The notes: generated by a model from the sequence alone, not told the origin. DNA of 64,000 nt from Prescottella agglutinans (GCF_004011865.1 NZ_RKLP01000001.1:186001-250000), one strand, 5' to 3'. Counted from the first letter of the stretch, positions 49,680 through 60,788 are shown. Translations and numbers: made by a program.

Positions 49680-50222
49680 ATGAGAAGCCACTTGGTACGC
49701 CGGGCGGGCGCTGTGGCAGCCACCGTCGCGGGACTGAGCACTGCGGTCGTGGCCGGTGGAGCCGGTGTCGCGAGCGCCGAGCCCACGCCACCGATCTCGA
49801 CGACGATGACGTGCTCGAGCGCGAATCCCCTGTTCTGGGCACCGTCGTTCACGTGGACCGTCAATGCCGCGTCCGGGGAATCGCTCCGTCCCGGTGGATC
49901 CGCGCTGGAACCTTCGATCCTGCTGAGCGGCGGGAACGAACTGCCCGCGCCGCCCGGCGGACTCCTCCCGAGCATCGGCCCCAATTGGTACGGCACGCGT
50001 GTGTCGGTGGACTGGCACAACCTGACGACGGGCGCCTCCGGCCACAGCGTCAGCGACGAGGCGGCCTGGCAGCAGAAGCCCGGGATACCGATCAACCGCA
50101 CCTGGACCGGAACCGGAACGGTGTCGTTCACCGTCACTGTTCAGACCGGCGCGGGATGGTGGTTCGTCAATCCGCAGAACGCCGTCTGTCAGGGAACGAT
50201 CACCGTGGTACCCGGGCGATGA
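49680..50222 (+). CDS. Small secreted protein of unknown function
   Basis: 180 aa. The N-terminus is a classical signal peptide (SHLVRRAGAVAATVAGLSTA, then VASA-EPTPP, cleavage near residue 34). The mature part has two Cys (CSSANP near 45 and CQGT near the C-terminus) that could form a disulfide, and a beta-rich pattern (FTWTVNAASGES, TGTVSFTVTVQTGAGWWFV). The ATG follows AGGGGAG at 5 nt. Its stop overlaps the start of the MaoC-like gene (ATGA), an odd coupling of an exported protein with a cytoplasmic enzyme. Not recognised. Confidence 0.8.
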   Translation: MRSHLVRRAGAVAATVAGLSTAVVAGGAGVASAEPTPPISTTMTCSSANPLFWAPSFTWTVNAASGESLRPGGSALEPSILLSGGNELPAPPGGLLPSIGPNWYGTRVSVDWHNLTTGASGHSVSDEAAWQQKPGIPINRTWTGTGTVSFTVTVQTGAGWWFVNPQNAVCQGTITVVPGR

Positions 50223-50719
50223 CCGGGGCCTGCACCGGACGGCTCCGCCCGGGTCTCGTGCTCCGGTCCGAGGACGCCTACGTCGTCGACCCGGAGAAGG
50301 TGCGCGAGTTCGCCCGCGTGATCCTCGCCATGGACCCGGCGCACCACGACGTCGACGCCGCACGGAAGGCCGGATACGCGAACCTCGTCGCGCCGCCCAC
50401 CTTCGGCGCGGTGGTGACGGCGGCCCTGATCCGGGACATGCTCACCGATCCGGCGTCGGGGATCGACATGAGCACCCACACACCGATCCACGTGAACGAG
50501 AGGATCACCCTCACCGCACCGATCCTGGCCGGGGACGTGCTCACCGCGTCGCTGACGGTCACCGGTGTCACCGAGCGCGGCGACGCCGTGTTCCTCGACA
50601 CCGAGACCAGCCTCCGCACCGTCGCGGACGAGCCACGGTCGACGGTCGTGTCCTCGATTCTGGTCGCCCCGAACGACGTTCCGGCGCGCCCCGAACCGGC
50701 GACGGTCGGCGCGCGCTGA
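50219..50719 (+). CDS. MaoC/FAS1-like dehydratase (HadA type)
   Basis: A 166-aa single hot-dog protein resembling the FAS1-like dehydratase domain of HadA/HadC-type (3R)-hydroxyacyl-ACP dehydratases. YVVDPEKVREFARVI near the N-terminus and the PPTFGAVVT motif support this. Such N-terminal-type subunits lack the hydratase Asp/His pair and usually need a catalytic partner, which is not encoded nearby. The ATG overlaps the stop of the secreted-protein gene. Its role could be in fatty-acid or steroid side-chain metabolism. Confidence 0.75.
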   Translation: MTGACTGRLRPGLVLRSEDAYVVDPEKVREFARVILAMDPAHHDVDAARKAGYANLVAPPTFGAVVTAALIRDMLTDPASGIDMSTHTPIHVNERITLTAPILAGDVLTASLTVTGVTERGDAVFLDTETSLRTVADEPRSTVVSSILVAPNDVPARPEPATVGAR

Positions 50720-50741
50720 TCCGGGCCCGGGGCGAGGCGTC

Positions 50742-51194
50742 CTAGAGTCCCCTGAGCCCGAGCAGTCGACTCGCGAGGCCAGGTGGTCGATCCCCTCGAC
50801 CCCTGAGGCGATCCACGAGCTCGGGCGTGTGGGGTGGGAACGAGTCGAGGATCTCGCCGGGCCCGAACGCGATCGGTTCGCCTCGTTCCGCGCGGTCTCG
50901 CGCGTCCGCCCAACCCGTGACGAGGAGATACCATCCCGCTTCCACGGCCACCGGCGAGTCCGGGGTCGAGACCGCGTTGATCTCCACGACGCCGTCGCTG
51001 AGCGAGGCGACATCCCCGACCGTCCGGGCTATCACCACGATCTTCGCCGATGGATCGCTGTTCCAGACCGTCGCGGCGGCCCACCGCCTGCAGAGCTCGA
51101 CTTCCTTGCGTTCTCGGGCATCTCGACGCCACCAGAACGCGAGGAGCCCTGCCACTACGAGCCCAGTGGAGACCCAGAGAACGAACTCGAACAT
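50742..51194 (-). CDS. Hypothetical membrane-anchored protein
   Basis: 150 aa. One N-terminal membrane helix (about 3-21, FEFVLWVSTGLVVAGLLAFW) is followed by a charged linker and a soluble domain (KIVVIARTVGDVASLSDGVV, GWYLLVTGWADARDRAERGE), then an Arg-rich C-terminus. Family not recognised. It is convergent with the MaoC-like gene (22 nt apart). The ATG at 51192-51194 is taken as start; no strong ribosome-binding site is seen. Confidence 0.65.
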   Translation of the reverse strand: MFEFVLWVSTGLVVAGLLAFWWRRDARERKEVELCRRWAAATVWNSDPSAKIVVIARTVGDVASLSDGVVEINAVSTPDSPVAVEAGWYLLVTGWADARDRAERGEPIAFGPGEILDSFPPHTPELVDRLRGRGDRPPGLASRLLGLRGL

Positions 51195-51282
51195 GCCGAC
51201 ATGATAGGGCTCGATACGCCTGCCTTCGCGAGGGAAGCGGGCGTATCCGAGAAGAGCATGTCGAGGTCGGCGACAGACACGC

Positions 51283-51969
51283 CTAGGCGGTGAACAGCGG
51301 GATCGCGCCGGCGCGGCGCGAATAGACCGAACCGAACCGCGCGTCGAGTCGCAGCCACGACGGCGTGGCCCGGACCCGCACCATCTCGTCCTCCGCGATG
51401 GCGTCCAGGTCGGTGTCCGCGGTGGCGGGCCGACCGTCGGCGAGGGGAACGAATCCCATTCCGGTGAGGGCGAACACCGTCCGCATGGACACCGTCACCC
51501 CGGTCCCGCCGCCCTCCACCTCGAGGACCTTCTGCTCGAGCAGCGACGTCGGCGGCCCCTGGGCGCTGCCGTGCTCCCGCGCCAGGGCGGCGCCGCGCTG
51601 GGCCAACCCGAGCAGGATCCGGGCGGGGACGTCGTCGACGTGGACGAAACCGGACTCGGGCGGCAGTGCGCCGCGCCACGCGGAGTCCATCGCGAAACCC
51701 GGGTCGATCTCCGGCCCGGCGGCGCTGTCGGCCAGCGCGCGCAGCAGCGCGTCGCCCGCCGCCGTCGTGTCCTGCGGGCGCACGTCCCCGACGATCACCC
51801 TGGTCGCGAGGGAATCGAATCCCGTTGTCGCCCAGGCCGATACCCGACCGTCGCCGCGGCGCCGCAGCCGGACCACCGCCGACTCGTCGAGCCGGACCGC
51901 GCGCCCGACGAACATCGCGAGGTTCGCACGGTCCGCGGGGTCGGGCACCGTCAGAACCCGCTCAAGCAC
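51283..51969 (-). CDS. Conserved hypothetical protein (Rv2474c-like)
   Basis: 228 aa, cytoplasmic, no membrane segment. Position after the thioesterase and gdh genes matches M. tuberculosis Rv2474c (from memory), a conserved protein of unknown function. Recognisable features are only general: an alternating beta/alpha pattern and VTVSMRTVFALTGMGFVPLA near the C-terminus. The GTG at 51969 overlaps the thioesterase stop by 8 nt, indicating coupling in a gdh-thioesterase operon. Confidence 0.75.
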   Translation of the reverse strand: MLERVLTVPDPADRANLAMFVGRAVRLDESAVVRLRRRGDGRVSAWATTGFDSLATRVIVGDVRPQDTTAAGDALLRALADSAAGPEIDPGFAMDSAWRGALPPESGFVHVDDVPARILLGLAQRGAALAREHGSAQGPPTSLLEQKVLEVEGGGTGVTVSMRTVFALTGMGFVPLADGRPATADTDLDAIAEDEMVRVRATPSWLRLDARFGSVYSRRAGAIPLFTA

Positions 51970-52453
51970 GCTTCCACAACTCCAGGTATCCGCGCTCCGA
52001 CGCGGTCAGGCGACGCAGCCGCTGGGTGCCGATGTCGAACGCCGCGATCTGCGTCGACGCGACGATCGCCGGCGCGGTCGTGGGATCCGCTCCCCCGGGT
52101 CGCACCTCGTACGCAATGGTGAAGTCGACGGCGCGGATCTGCTCCACCCACATCAGGACGTCGAGCGGACTGTCGCCGTGGCGCAACTGTCCGCGGTAGC
52201 GCACGTGCAGGTCGGCGATCACCGCACCGTCGCGCAGCGTCACCGTCGGAGCGCCGTCCTCGAACAGCCACGGGATCCGCGCCTCCTCGAGCAACGTCAC
52301 CATCCGGGCGTGGTTGATGTGCTGGAACGCGTCCATGTCGGACCAGCGGACCACCACCTTCGTGTGGAACCCGACCTGCTGCCCGTCCTGTTGCCCGGCC
52401 AGCTGCCCGTCAATGGCAGCGCCGTTCCGCACGGCCTCCTGCGACCCGCTCAC
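51962..52453 (-). CDS. Acyl-CoA thioesterase (4HBT hot-dog family)
   Basis: 163-aa hot-dog thioesterase. VVVRWSDMDAFQHINHARMV is the 4-hydroxybenzoyl-CoA thioesterase signature with the catalytic-type Asp. The following FEDGAPTVTLRDGAVIADLH and VRYRGQLRHGDSPLDVLMWV agree with the family. The GTG at 52451-52453 overlaps the gdh stop (GTGA) and has GGAGG 7 nt upstream. It is the counterpart of Rv2475c. Substrate unknown. A second member lies at 57444, on the other side of gdh. Confidence 0.9.
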   Translation of the reverse strand: MSGSQEAVRNGAAIDGQLAGQQDGQQVGFHTKVVVRWSDMDAFQHINHARMVTLLEEARIPWLFEDGAPTVTLRDGAVIADLHVRYRGQLRHGDSPLDVLMWVEQIRAVDFTIAYEVRPGGADPTTAPAIVASTQIAAFDIGTQRLRRLTASERGYLELWKRA

Positions 52454-55400
52454 CTTCCGACCTCCGATCTGGTGCCCACACCCCGCACCATGCTGCGTAC
52501 CTGACGCGCCGCCACCGAGAGCGTCGCGAGGTCCAGCGTTCCAGACTCGAAGATCTCCGCGAGCGCGGACCTCGCCCTGGCGAGCCGCGAGGCATTGGTC
52601 GACTCCCAGTAGTCGATCTTCTCCTGCGGCGATTCGGTCGGCTCCCCGCCGACGAGGACCTCGAGGGTGAGCGAGCGCAGCGACCCGTACAGGTCGTCGC
52701 GCAACGCCAGCCGGGCCAGCGAGTGCCACCGGTCGCCGCGCGCGAGATCGGATACCGCGGTGAGCAGCCAGTCGATGCCGAGGTGCGCGTCGAGCGCGAA
52801 GTACAACTCGGCGACCTCCTCGCCGTCCCGCTCGCAGATGTCGGCGATGTCGATGATGTCGAGCAGGCAGAACAGATCCAGCAGCCGGTACACCTCGAGC
52901 GCGAGTTCCTTCGGGGCGCCGTCCGCGATCGCCGACCGCGACCGCCGCTCGAGATCCGTCACGTGGTGGCCGCGCAGCCAGCCCGGGACCTTGGGTGCCA
53001 GCTTGCGGAACTCCGACGAGTACCGACTGATCTCGGCGCCCACCGGGATCGGCTGCGGCCGGTTCGACAGGAACCATCGCGACGCCCGGTCGAGAACGCG
53101 GCGCGCTTGCAGCATCAGGGTGTCCGAGACGTCCGACGGCATGTCGGCGGTGCTCACCCGATCCCACACGTCGTGCAGTTCGAAGATCGCGGTGACGGCG
53201 GCGTACGCGCGGATCGCGTCGGTGCTCGACGCCCCCGCGTCCTCGGCCAGCCGGTACACGTAGGTGATGCCGCCGTTGTCGATCGCCTCGTTGGCGAGCA
53301 TCGTCGCGACGATCTCGCGGCGCAGCGGGTGCGAGCGGATCGACGACCGGAACCGGGCCCGCAGCTGCGCCGGGAAATAGTCGGGCAGCCGGGCGGCGAA
53401 GAACTCGCTGTCGGGCAGTTCGGTGGCCAGCAGGTCCTGCTCGAACGCGAGCTTGACGTGCGCCATGACGGTCGCGAGCTCCGGCGAGGTCAGGCCGCCG
53501 CCGGCCTGGGCCCGCTTGTTGAACTCGCCCTCCGTCGGCAGCGCCTCGAGCTTGCGGTCGAGGCCGTGGTGCGAGATGAGCATCGCGATCAGGCGGCGGT
53601 GCACACCCAGCATCTGCGGCGCGCTCGCCCGCGACATGCCCAGCTGGTCGTTCTGGGAGATGTTGTCCGCCAACACCAGTCGCGCAACCTCGTCGGTCAT
53701 CGAGGCGAGCAGCGGGTCCCGCTCGGACTGCACCAACTCCCCGCTGCTGACGAGCGAGTCGAGCATGATCTTGATGTTCACCTCGTGGTCCGAGCAGTCC
53801 ACGCCGGCCGAGTTGTCGATGGCGTCGGTGTTGATCTTGCCGCCGTGCAGCGCGTACTCGATCCGGCCGAGCTGCGTGACACCGAGGTTGCCGCCCTCCC
53901 CGATCACCCGGGCCCGGATGTCGGCGCCGTGCACCCGCACCGCGTCGTTGCTCTTGTCCCCCACGGCGGCATCGGACTCCGATGCCGCCTTGATGTACGT
54001 GCCGATGCCGCCGTTCCACAGCAGGTCGACCGGTGCCGTCAGGATCGCCTTGACGAGGTCCGGCGGCGCCATCTGGGTGACGTCCGCGGGCAGCCCGAGC
54101 GCGTCGCGCACCTGGGGGCTGATCGGCACCGACTTGGCCGTCCGCGCGTACACGCCGCCGCCCTCGCTGATCAGCCCGGTGTCGTAGTCGGCCCACGACG
54201 ACCGGGGCAGCGCGAACATCCGGCGCCGCTCGGCGAACGAACGCGCCGCATCCGGGTTCGGATCCAGGAAGACGTGCCGGTGGTCGAACGCCGCGACCAG
54301 TCGGATGTGTTCGCTGAGCAGCATCCCGTTGCCGAATACGTCGCCGCTCATGTCACCGATCCCGACGACCGTGAAATCGTCTGCCGCGACGTCGATCTCG
54401 AGCTCGCGGAAGTGCCGCTTGACGCTCTCCCACGCACCGCGGGCGGTGATGCCCATCTCCTTGTGGTCGTAGCCCGCGGACCCGCCCGACGCGAACGCGT
54501 CGCCGAGCCAGAATCCGTACCCGGCCGCGACGTCGTTGGCGATGTCGGAGAACGTGGCCGTGCCCTTGTCCGCGGCAACGACGAGGTACGTGTCGTCGCC
54601 GTCGCGACGCACCACGCGCGCGGGAGGCACCACCGCGCCGGTCACCCGATCGACGTTGTCGGTGACGTCGAGCAGACCCGAGATGAAGGTTCGGTAGCAC
54701 GCGACACCCTGGTCGCGCACCGCCTGCCGGTCGACCGCCGGATCGCCCGTCGGCGCCACCGGGTGCTTGACGACGAAGCCACCCTTGGCGCCGACCGGGA
54801 CGATCACCGCGTTCTTGACGGCCTGCGCCTTGGCGAGCCCGAGGATCTCGGTGCGGAAGTCGTCCCGGCGATCCGACCACCGCAGTCCACCGCGCGCGAC
54901 CTGACCGAACCGCAGATGCACACCCTCGACCTCGGGCGAGTAGACGAACACCTCGAACCGCGGTCGCGGCTTCGGCAACTCGGAGATCCGTCCCGGTTCG
55001 AACTTCAGCGACAGGAACTCGCGGGACTCGCCGTCGCCGCCCTGCACGAAGTGGTTGGTGCGCAACGTCGCCTGCACCAGACCGAGCAGGGCCCGCAGGA
55101 TGCGGTCGACGTCGAGGCTGACCACCTCACCGATCGCCGCCCGAAGTGCCCGTTCGAGACGCCGTGACCGCTTCGGCGCGTCCGCGAGCGCCTCGTCGGG
55201 GTCGAACAGCGCCTCGAACAACTCGACCAGCAGGCGCGCGACCTCCGGGTGCTCGAGCACCACCGACTCGATGTGGACCTGGCTGTAGGCGAATCCGGCC
55301 TGCCGCAGGTACTTTACGTACGCCCGCAGCACCGACACCTGCCGCCAGTCCAGCCCCGCGCGCAGCACCAGTTCGTTGAACCGGTCGGCCTCGCACCGGC

Positions 55401-57324
55401 CGTGCCAGATCGCAGTGAACGCCTCGGTGAAGCGGTCCCGCAGCATCTCCCCCGGTCCGCCGGCAGTCAGGTCGTCGCCCGCGTCGCGCAGCAGTTCCTC
55501 CGGCACCGAGAGCCCGAACTCGTACAGCCAGCACTGCAGGCCGTCCGGGCGGCGGACCGGATACGGCCGTTCGTCGAGCACCTCGACACCCAGACTGTGC
55601 AGCACCGGAAGTACGTGGGACAGCGAGATTCCCTCGCCCGCGAAGTACAGCGCGAACTGCCACTTCCACGGCGGGTCGGGCAGATCGTGGTGGATCCGCA
55701 TGTCGACCGAATCGGCGTCGAGGCCGGCGAACCGGCTGATGTCGACGAGCGCCTCCGCAGCGTCGAAGTCCTCCTTGTAGCCGTCGGGAAGCTCGGCCGC
55801 GTACTTCGCGGCGACCACCGGGTCCACGTCGGGGTCGGCCGCCACGGCGTCCGCGAAATGGTCGTCCCAGCTGCGGCTCGCCTCGGCCAGCAACCCCTGG
55901 ATGCGGAGCCGATTCGCCTCCGACGTGTCCACGCCCCCGTCACGCGCACCGGCCGGCTTCCGAATCGTCACGTGCAGCATCGCGAGGTCGCCCTCGGTGA
56001 CGCGGGCCGTGTACTCGAGCGAACCACCGCCCAGCTCGTCGAGCAGGATCTGCTGCATCGCCAACCGCACGCGGGTCGTGTACCGGTCCCGCGGCAGGTA
56101 GACCAGGCACGACACGAATCGTTCGAAACTGTCCTCGCGCATGAACAGTCGCACCTGTCGGCGCAATCCGATGTTGAGCACCGCGGTCATCGTCCCGAGC
56201 AGGGCGTCGGTGTCGATCGAGAACAACTCGGTGCGCGGGAACGACTGCATCACCTCGAGCATCGCCTGACCGGAGAACGAATTCAGGTCGAACCCGGCCC
56301 GCTCGATCGCGGTACGCACGCGGCGCTCGATCACCGGGATGTCGAGGACGTTCTCGTGCAGCGCCGTCACCGTGAACACACCGAGGAAGCGGTGCTCGCC
56401 GACGATCGCGCCGTCGTCGGCGAGGATGCTCACGCCCACGAAGTAGGGATACACCGACCGGTGCACGGTCGCGGGAGCCGATCCCTGCGTCAGCACCAAC
56501 AGTGGCCGATCCGGAATGTCCACCGTCAGTGGAATTTTGATGTGCTCGTCGGCGTGGGCATCCGAACGCAGCACACCCAGTCCGCTGTCGGCCACCCGCC
56601 GGGTGCCGTGACCGCTCCCGCATTCGTAGCGCCGGTAGCCGAGCACCGTGAAGTGACCGTCGGCCAGCCAGCGCAACAGATTCGCGCAGTCCCGCAACTC
56701 GTCGGCCGACCGCCCGGGCGGCGGATTGTCCGCTCGCACATCGAGTTCGGCAGCGAGAGCGCGTTGCAGCCCACGCATGGCGTCGGTGTCCGCCACCACC
56801 TGCCCGACGTCGGACAGCACCTCGGTGATCGATGCCTCGAGGGTGTCGAGCACCGCGCCCTCGGTCGCGGGGTGCAGTTGCACGTGCATCCACGACTCGG
56901 CGTAGGCACCGGCCGGCAACTCGCGGATCGGGACGTCCGGCAGCACCTCGGTGAGCGTGCCGTCGGGGTCGCGGCGCACGCCGAGGATCGGATGGACCAC
57001 CTCGCTGATCGATGCGTCGAGTCGGCCGAGCAGCGCCGTCACGGACTCGACCAGCAGCGGCATGTCGTCGGCGACGATCTGCAGTGCCGCGCCCAACCCG
57101 GTGCCGTCGGTCGGCCGGTGGACGCGTGTGACGGCGTGACCGGGCCGGCGGTGGACGGCCAACAGCAGGTGTTCGAGGAGGATGACGTCCGAACGACCGG
57201 TCAGGACGCTGTCGGCTTCGCCCGCCGAGGCGTGACGGAAGTAGGCGACCGCCAGGTCCGGTAGGGAGGCCCGCAATTCGACAGGCAGTTCGAGAGACCG
57301 GTCGGCATCCACAGAATCCGTCAT
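52450..57324 (-). CDS. gdh: NAD-specific glutamate dehydrogenase, large (180-kDa) class
   Basis: Converts glutamate to 2-oxoglutarate and ammonia with NAD, in catabolic direction; 1624 aa, full length for the L_180 class (Rv2476c-like). ACT-like regulatory segments occupy the N-terminal third. The catalytic core includes VHLRFGQVARGGLRWSDRRD, VIVPVGAKGGFVVKHP (the substrate Lys), and DFTVVGIGDMSGDVFGNGM (NAD domain). The C-terminal helical region is complete. The ATG at 57322-57324 is chosen, with GGAG 7 nt upstream; a GTG at 57330 is also possible. In mycobacteria this enzyme is inhibited by GarA. A hairpin precedes the gene. Confidence 0.96.
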   Translation of the reverse strand: MTDSVDADRSLELPVELRASLPDLAVAYFRHASAGEADSVLTGRSDVILLEHLLLAVHRRPGHAVTRVHRPTDGTGLGAALQIVADDMPLLVESVTALLGRLDASISEVVHPILGVRRDPDGTLTEVLPDVPIRELPAGAYAESWMHVQLHPATEGAVLDTLEASITEVLSDVGQVVADTDAMRGLQRALAAELDVRADNPPPGRSADELRDCANLLRWLADGHFTVLGYRRYECGSGHGTRRVADSGLGVLRSDAHADEHIKIPLTVDIPDRPLLVLTQGSAPATVHRSVYPYFVGVSILADDGAIVGEHRFLGVFTVTALHENVLDIPVIERRVRTAIERAGFDLNSFSGQAMLEVMQSFPRTELFSIDTDALLGTMTAVLNIGLRRQVRLFMREDSFERFVSCLVYLPRDRYTTRVRLAMQQILLDELGGGSLEYTARVTEGDLAMLHVTIRKPAGARDGGVDTSEANRLRIQGLLAEASRSWDDHFADAVAADPDVDPVVAAKYAAELPDGYKEDFDAAEALVDISRFAGLDADSVDMRIHHDLPDPPWKWQFALYFAGEGISLSHVLPVLHSLGVEVLDERPYPVRRPDGLQCWLYEFGLSVPEELLRDAGDDLTAGGPGEMLRDRFTEAFTAIWHGRCEADRFNELVLRAGLDWRQVSVLRAYVKYLRQAGFAYSQVHIESVVLEHPEVARLLVELFEALFDPDEALADAPKRSRRLERALRAAIGEVVSLDVDRILRALLGLVQATLRTNHFVQGGDGESREFLSLKFEPGRISELPKPRPRFEVFVYSPEVEGVHLRFGQVARGGLRWSDRRDDFRTEILGLAKAQAVKNAVIVPVGAKGGFVVKHPVAPTGDPAVDRQAVRDQGVACYRTFISGLLDVTDNVDRVTGAVVPPARVVRRDGDDTYLVVAADKGTATFSDIANDVAAGYGFWLGDAFASGGSAGYDHKEMGITARGAWESVKRHFRELEIDVAADDFTVVGIGDMSGDVFGNGMLLSEHIRLVAAFDHRHVFLDPNPDAARSFAERRRMFALPRSSWADYDTGLISEGGGVYARTAKSVPISPQVRDALGLPADVTQMAPPDLVKAILTAPVDLLWNGGIGTYIKAASESDAAVGDKSNDAVRVHGADIRARVIGEGGNLGVTQLGRIEYALHGGKINTDAIDNSAGVDCSDHEVNIKIMLDSLVSSGELVQSERDPLLASMTDEVARLVLADNISQNDQLGMSRASAPQMLGVHRRLIAMLISHHGLDRKLEALPTEGEFNKRAQAGGGLTSPELATVMAHVKLAFEQDLLATELPDSEFFAARLPDYFPAQLRARFRSSIRSHPLRREIVATMLANEAIDNGGITYVYRLAEDAGASSTDAIRAYAAVTAIFELHDVWDRVSTADMPSDVSDTLMLQARRVLDRASRWFLSNRPQPIPVGAEISRYSSEFRKLAPKVPGWLRGHHVTDLERRSRSAIADGAPKELALEVYRLLDLFCLLDIIDIADICERDGEEVAELYFALDAHLGIDWLLTAVSDLARGDRWHSLARLALRDDLYGSLRSLTLEVLVGGEPTESPQEKIDYWESTNASRLARARSALAEIFESGTLDLATLSVAARQVRSMVRGVGTRSEVGR

Positions 57325-57344
57325 CGCCACGCTCCGTCCCTGTT

Positions 57345-57393
57345 CGAGGTCACCGCGGTCGGCTCACTGGCGAGCCTAACCGCGGTGACCTCG
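57345..57393 (-). terminator. Nested hairpin between thioesterase and gdh
   Basis: A perfect 15-bp outer stem (57345-57359 with 57379-57393) encloses a 5-bp stem (GGCTC 57361-57365 with GAGCC 57372-57376). It starts 51 nt past the thioesterase stop and ends only about 20 nt before the gdh start. It is either the terminator of the ettA operon or a structured gdh leader. Confidence 0.75.
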
Positions 57394-57443
57394 AGTAGTG
57401 CAGAACTCGGGGCGTGGCCGGGTGCGTCCCCGGGCGTCCGGGA

Positions 57444-57875
57444 CTACGCGGGTGCCGTTGCCGAGAGGTAGCGCGTGAGCACGATGCGCTCAGCCTCGGA
57501 CAACGGGCGGGCGCGCTCGGCGTGGACGTCGAAGCCGACCATCACCGCGTCACCGGTAGCGCAGATGTTGCCCGCGACGTCCCTGACGACGTGCCGCACC
57601 GTGAACGACGACGTGCCCAGACGCACGACCGAGACCTCGACGCGCACCGGACCGGAGGCGTCGGTGATGGGGCGCAGGAACTCGGCGTCCATCTTGCGCA
57701 CGACCACCGCCCGGGGTGCGACGCCGACCGACGCCGCACCCTCGATCAGGAAGAGCGACCGCGCCTCCTGCATGTACTCCACGACCCGGGCGTTGTTGAC
57801 GTGACCGAGGCGGTCGGAGTCACCCCAACGGACCTGGATGTCGCAGCTGTAGACCTGGGACGAATCCGTGGACAC
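57444..57875 (-). CDS. Acyl-CoA thioesterase (4HBT hot-dog family), second copy
   Basis: 143-aa hot-dog protein. IQVRWGDSDRLGHVNNARVV is the 4HBT signature, and FLRPITDASGPVRVEVSVVR and SSFTVRHVVRD follow. The GTG at 57873-57875 lies 3 nt after the ettA stop with no separate ribosome-binding site, so translation is coupled to ettA. It differs clearly from the thioesterase at 51962 apart from the motif. Substrate unknown. Confidence 0.9.
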   Translation of the reverse strand: MSTDSSQVYSCDIQVRWGDSDRLGHVNNARVVEYMQEARSLFLIEGAASVGVAPRAVVVRKMDAEFLRPITDASGPVRVEVSVVRLGTSSFTVRHVVRDVAGNICATGDAVMVGFDVHAERARPLSEAERIVLTRYLSATAPA

Positions 57876-57878
57876 AGG

Positions 57879-59552
<1,674 letters not shown>

Positions 59553-59889
59553 CCAAAGGCTCCAATCTGGACTGGAAAAGTGCAGCTCACCGGCTGCGAG
59601 AACGTACGACTCGGCTGCCAGCCTACCGCGCCGGTCCCGCGGCTCTCCCGCACCGTCGCGCGACGGCAACGGATCCGCGCCGACCGCTCTGCGGGCCCGG
59701 TCGTCGCCCTCACCACCGGTTTGGACGTGCAACTCGAGCGAATGCCGGTGACGTGGGTTCGGGGTACTCGGCGACCGTCGTCGCGCGGGCCCTACCGACG
59801 ATCCGGGCGACGCGCGGAGCCACCCGCAGGGATGGTCTCCGGTCGCACAACCGGGCCTACCCCGGGTGCCCGCGATGGGCGAACGGGGC

Positions 59890-60108
59890 TCAAGGGGAGT
59901 CCTCGGTGTCGATGGTGCCCTCGAATCGATGCGCGATGTAGGCGCTGGCATCGGTTATGGAGCCGCTGTTGATCCATCGAGGTTGGTCACAGGCTCCGCC
60001 CCTGCCCGCCGACAGCGCCCGCCAGATGTCGCGGGCCAGTCCGCGAATTTCTTCCGTTCCCACGTCGCCGCGTTCGACGACATCGAATGTGATTGCTGAC
60101 TTCGCCAT
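59890..60108 (-). CDS. Small hypothetical protein
   Basis: 72 aa from the ATG at 60106-60108, beginning MAKSAITFDVVERGDVGTEE. It lies 7 nt after the stop of the DUF5994-like gene, whose last codons supply a GAGGGG site. It contains an amphipathic region (EIRGLARDIWRALSAG) and no membrane segment or known motif. The pairing suggests a two-gene unit. The 337 nt between it and ettA (59553-59889) show no convincing gene or hairpin. Confidence 0.6.
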   Translation of the reverse strand: MAKSAITFDVVERGDVGTEEIRGLARDIWRALSAGRGGACDQPRWINSGSITDASAYIAHRFEGTIDTEDSP

Positions 60109-60115
60109 GATGTCG

Positions 60116-60568
60116 TCACCCCTCACAAGCGAATTCCGTTTGCGGATCGAGAATCCGGGCCATGAGCTTGTACCCGTACGCCGTGTCGACACCCGGCTCG
60201 ACGATCGCGATGTCTACACGACTGCCATTGCGGCTGTACAGCCTCATCACTCGCCCCGACTGGTCGGCTTCAGGACCAGTGACCACCAAGCCGTCTTCGG
60301 GGTCGATGTGACGTTGCATCGTGCTGACGGCGTTCCAGTCGAAATGAATACGCGCCACGGGGCCGAGCCTCGGAGTCAGACAGACGACCAGGTCGTGCAG
60401 TTCGACGCTCAGGTTCTGCGTGCGTGGCCACCAGACACCGTCTACGTCACTGCGACTTCCCGTGCTGAACAACAGCCGAGTGATGCGGGTCGGGGTGGAG
60501 AATGGCTGGCCTCCGTCCTTCGACGGAGTGTCCCGGCGAAGATCGAAATGGGCAGGAGTTCGCGTCAT
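60116..60568 (-). CDS. DUF5994-like hypothetical protein
   Basis: 150 aa from the ATG at 60568, which has AGGAG 8 nt upstream; the frame opens 24 codons earlier without support. The VDGVWWPRTQNLSVELHDLV stretch and the ARIHFDWNAV segment resemble DUF5994 proteins of actinobacteria, which have no known function. The gene is somewhat less GC-rich than its neighbours. It pairs with the 72-aa gene downstream (7-nt gap), an island between ettA and the TetR/GMC module. Confidence 0.7.
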   Translation of the reverse strand: MTRTPAHFDLRRDTPSKDGGQPFSTPTRITRLLFSTGSRSDVDGVWWPRTQNLSVELHDLVVCLTPRLGPVARIHFDWNAVSTMQRHIDPEDGLVVTGPEADQSGRVMRLYSRNGSRVDIAIVEPGVDTAYGYKLMARILDPQTEFACEG

Positions 60569-60788
60569 TCGAGACGCTCCTAAATATGGCCGCGAATCGG
60601 CCTTGATTTCCAAACGCCGGCCCGTACGAGAGATACCCATCCGTGAATAACCTGCGATGGCGTCAACAGTACACCTGGAGACTCACAGACCCGGACGGTC
60701 GGATCAGCGCGCAGGGCTGAAGTCACCTGGGTCACCGGGCGTCCACCTTCACGGCCATCCGGGCACCCCGACCAGCCGATGTGTACCC

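Noticed and set aside
55249-57264. Long plus-strand frame opposite gdh
   Set aside because: Antisense shadow of a strongly supported enzyme; no recognisable motif.
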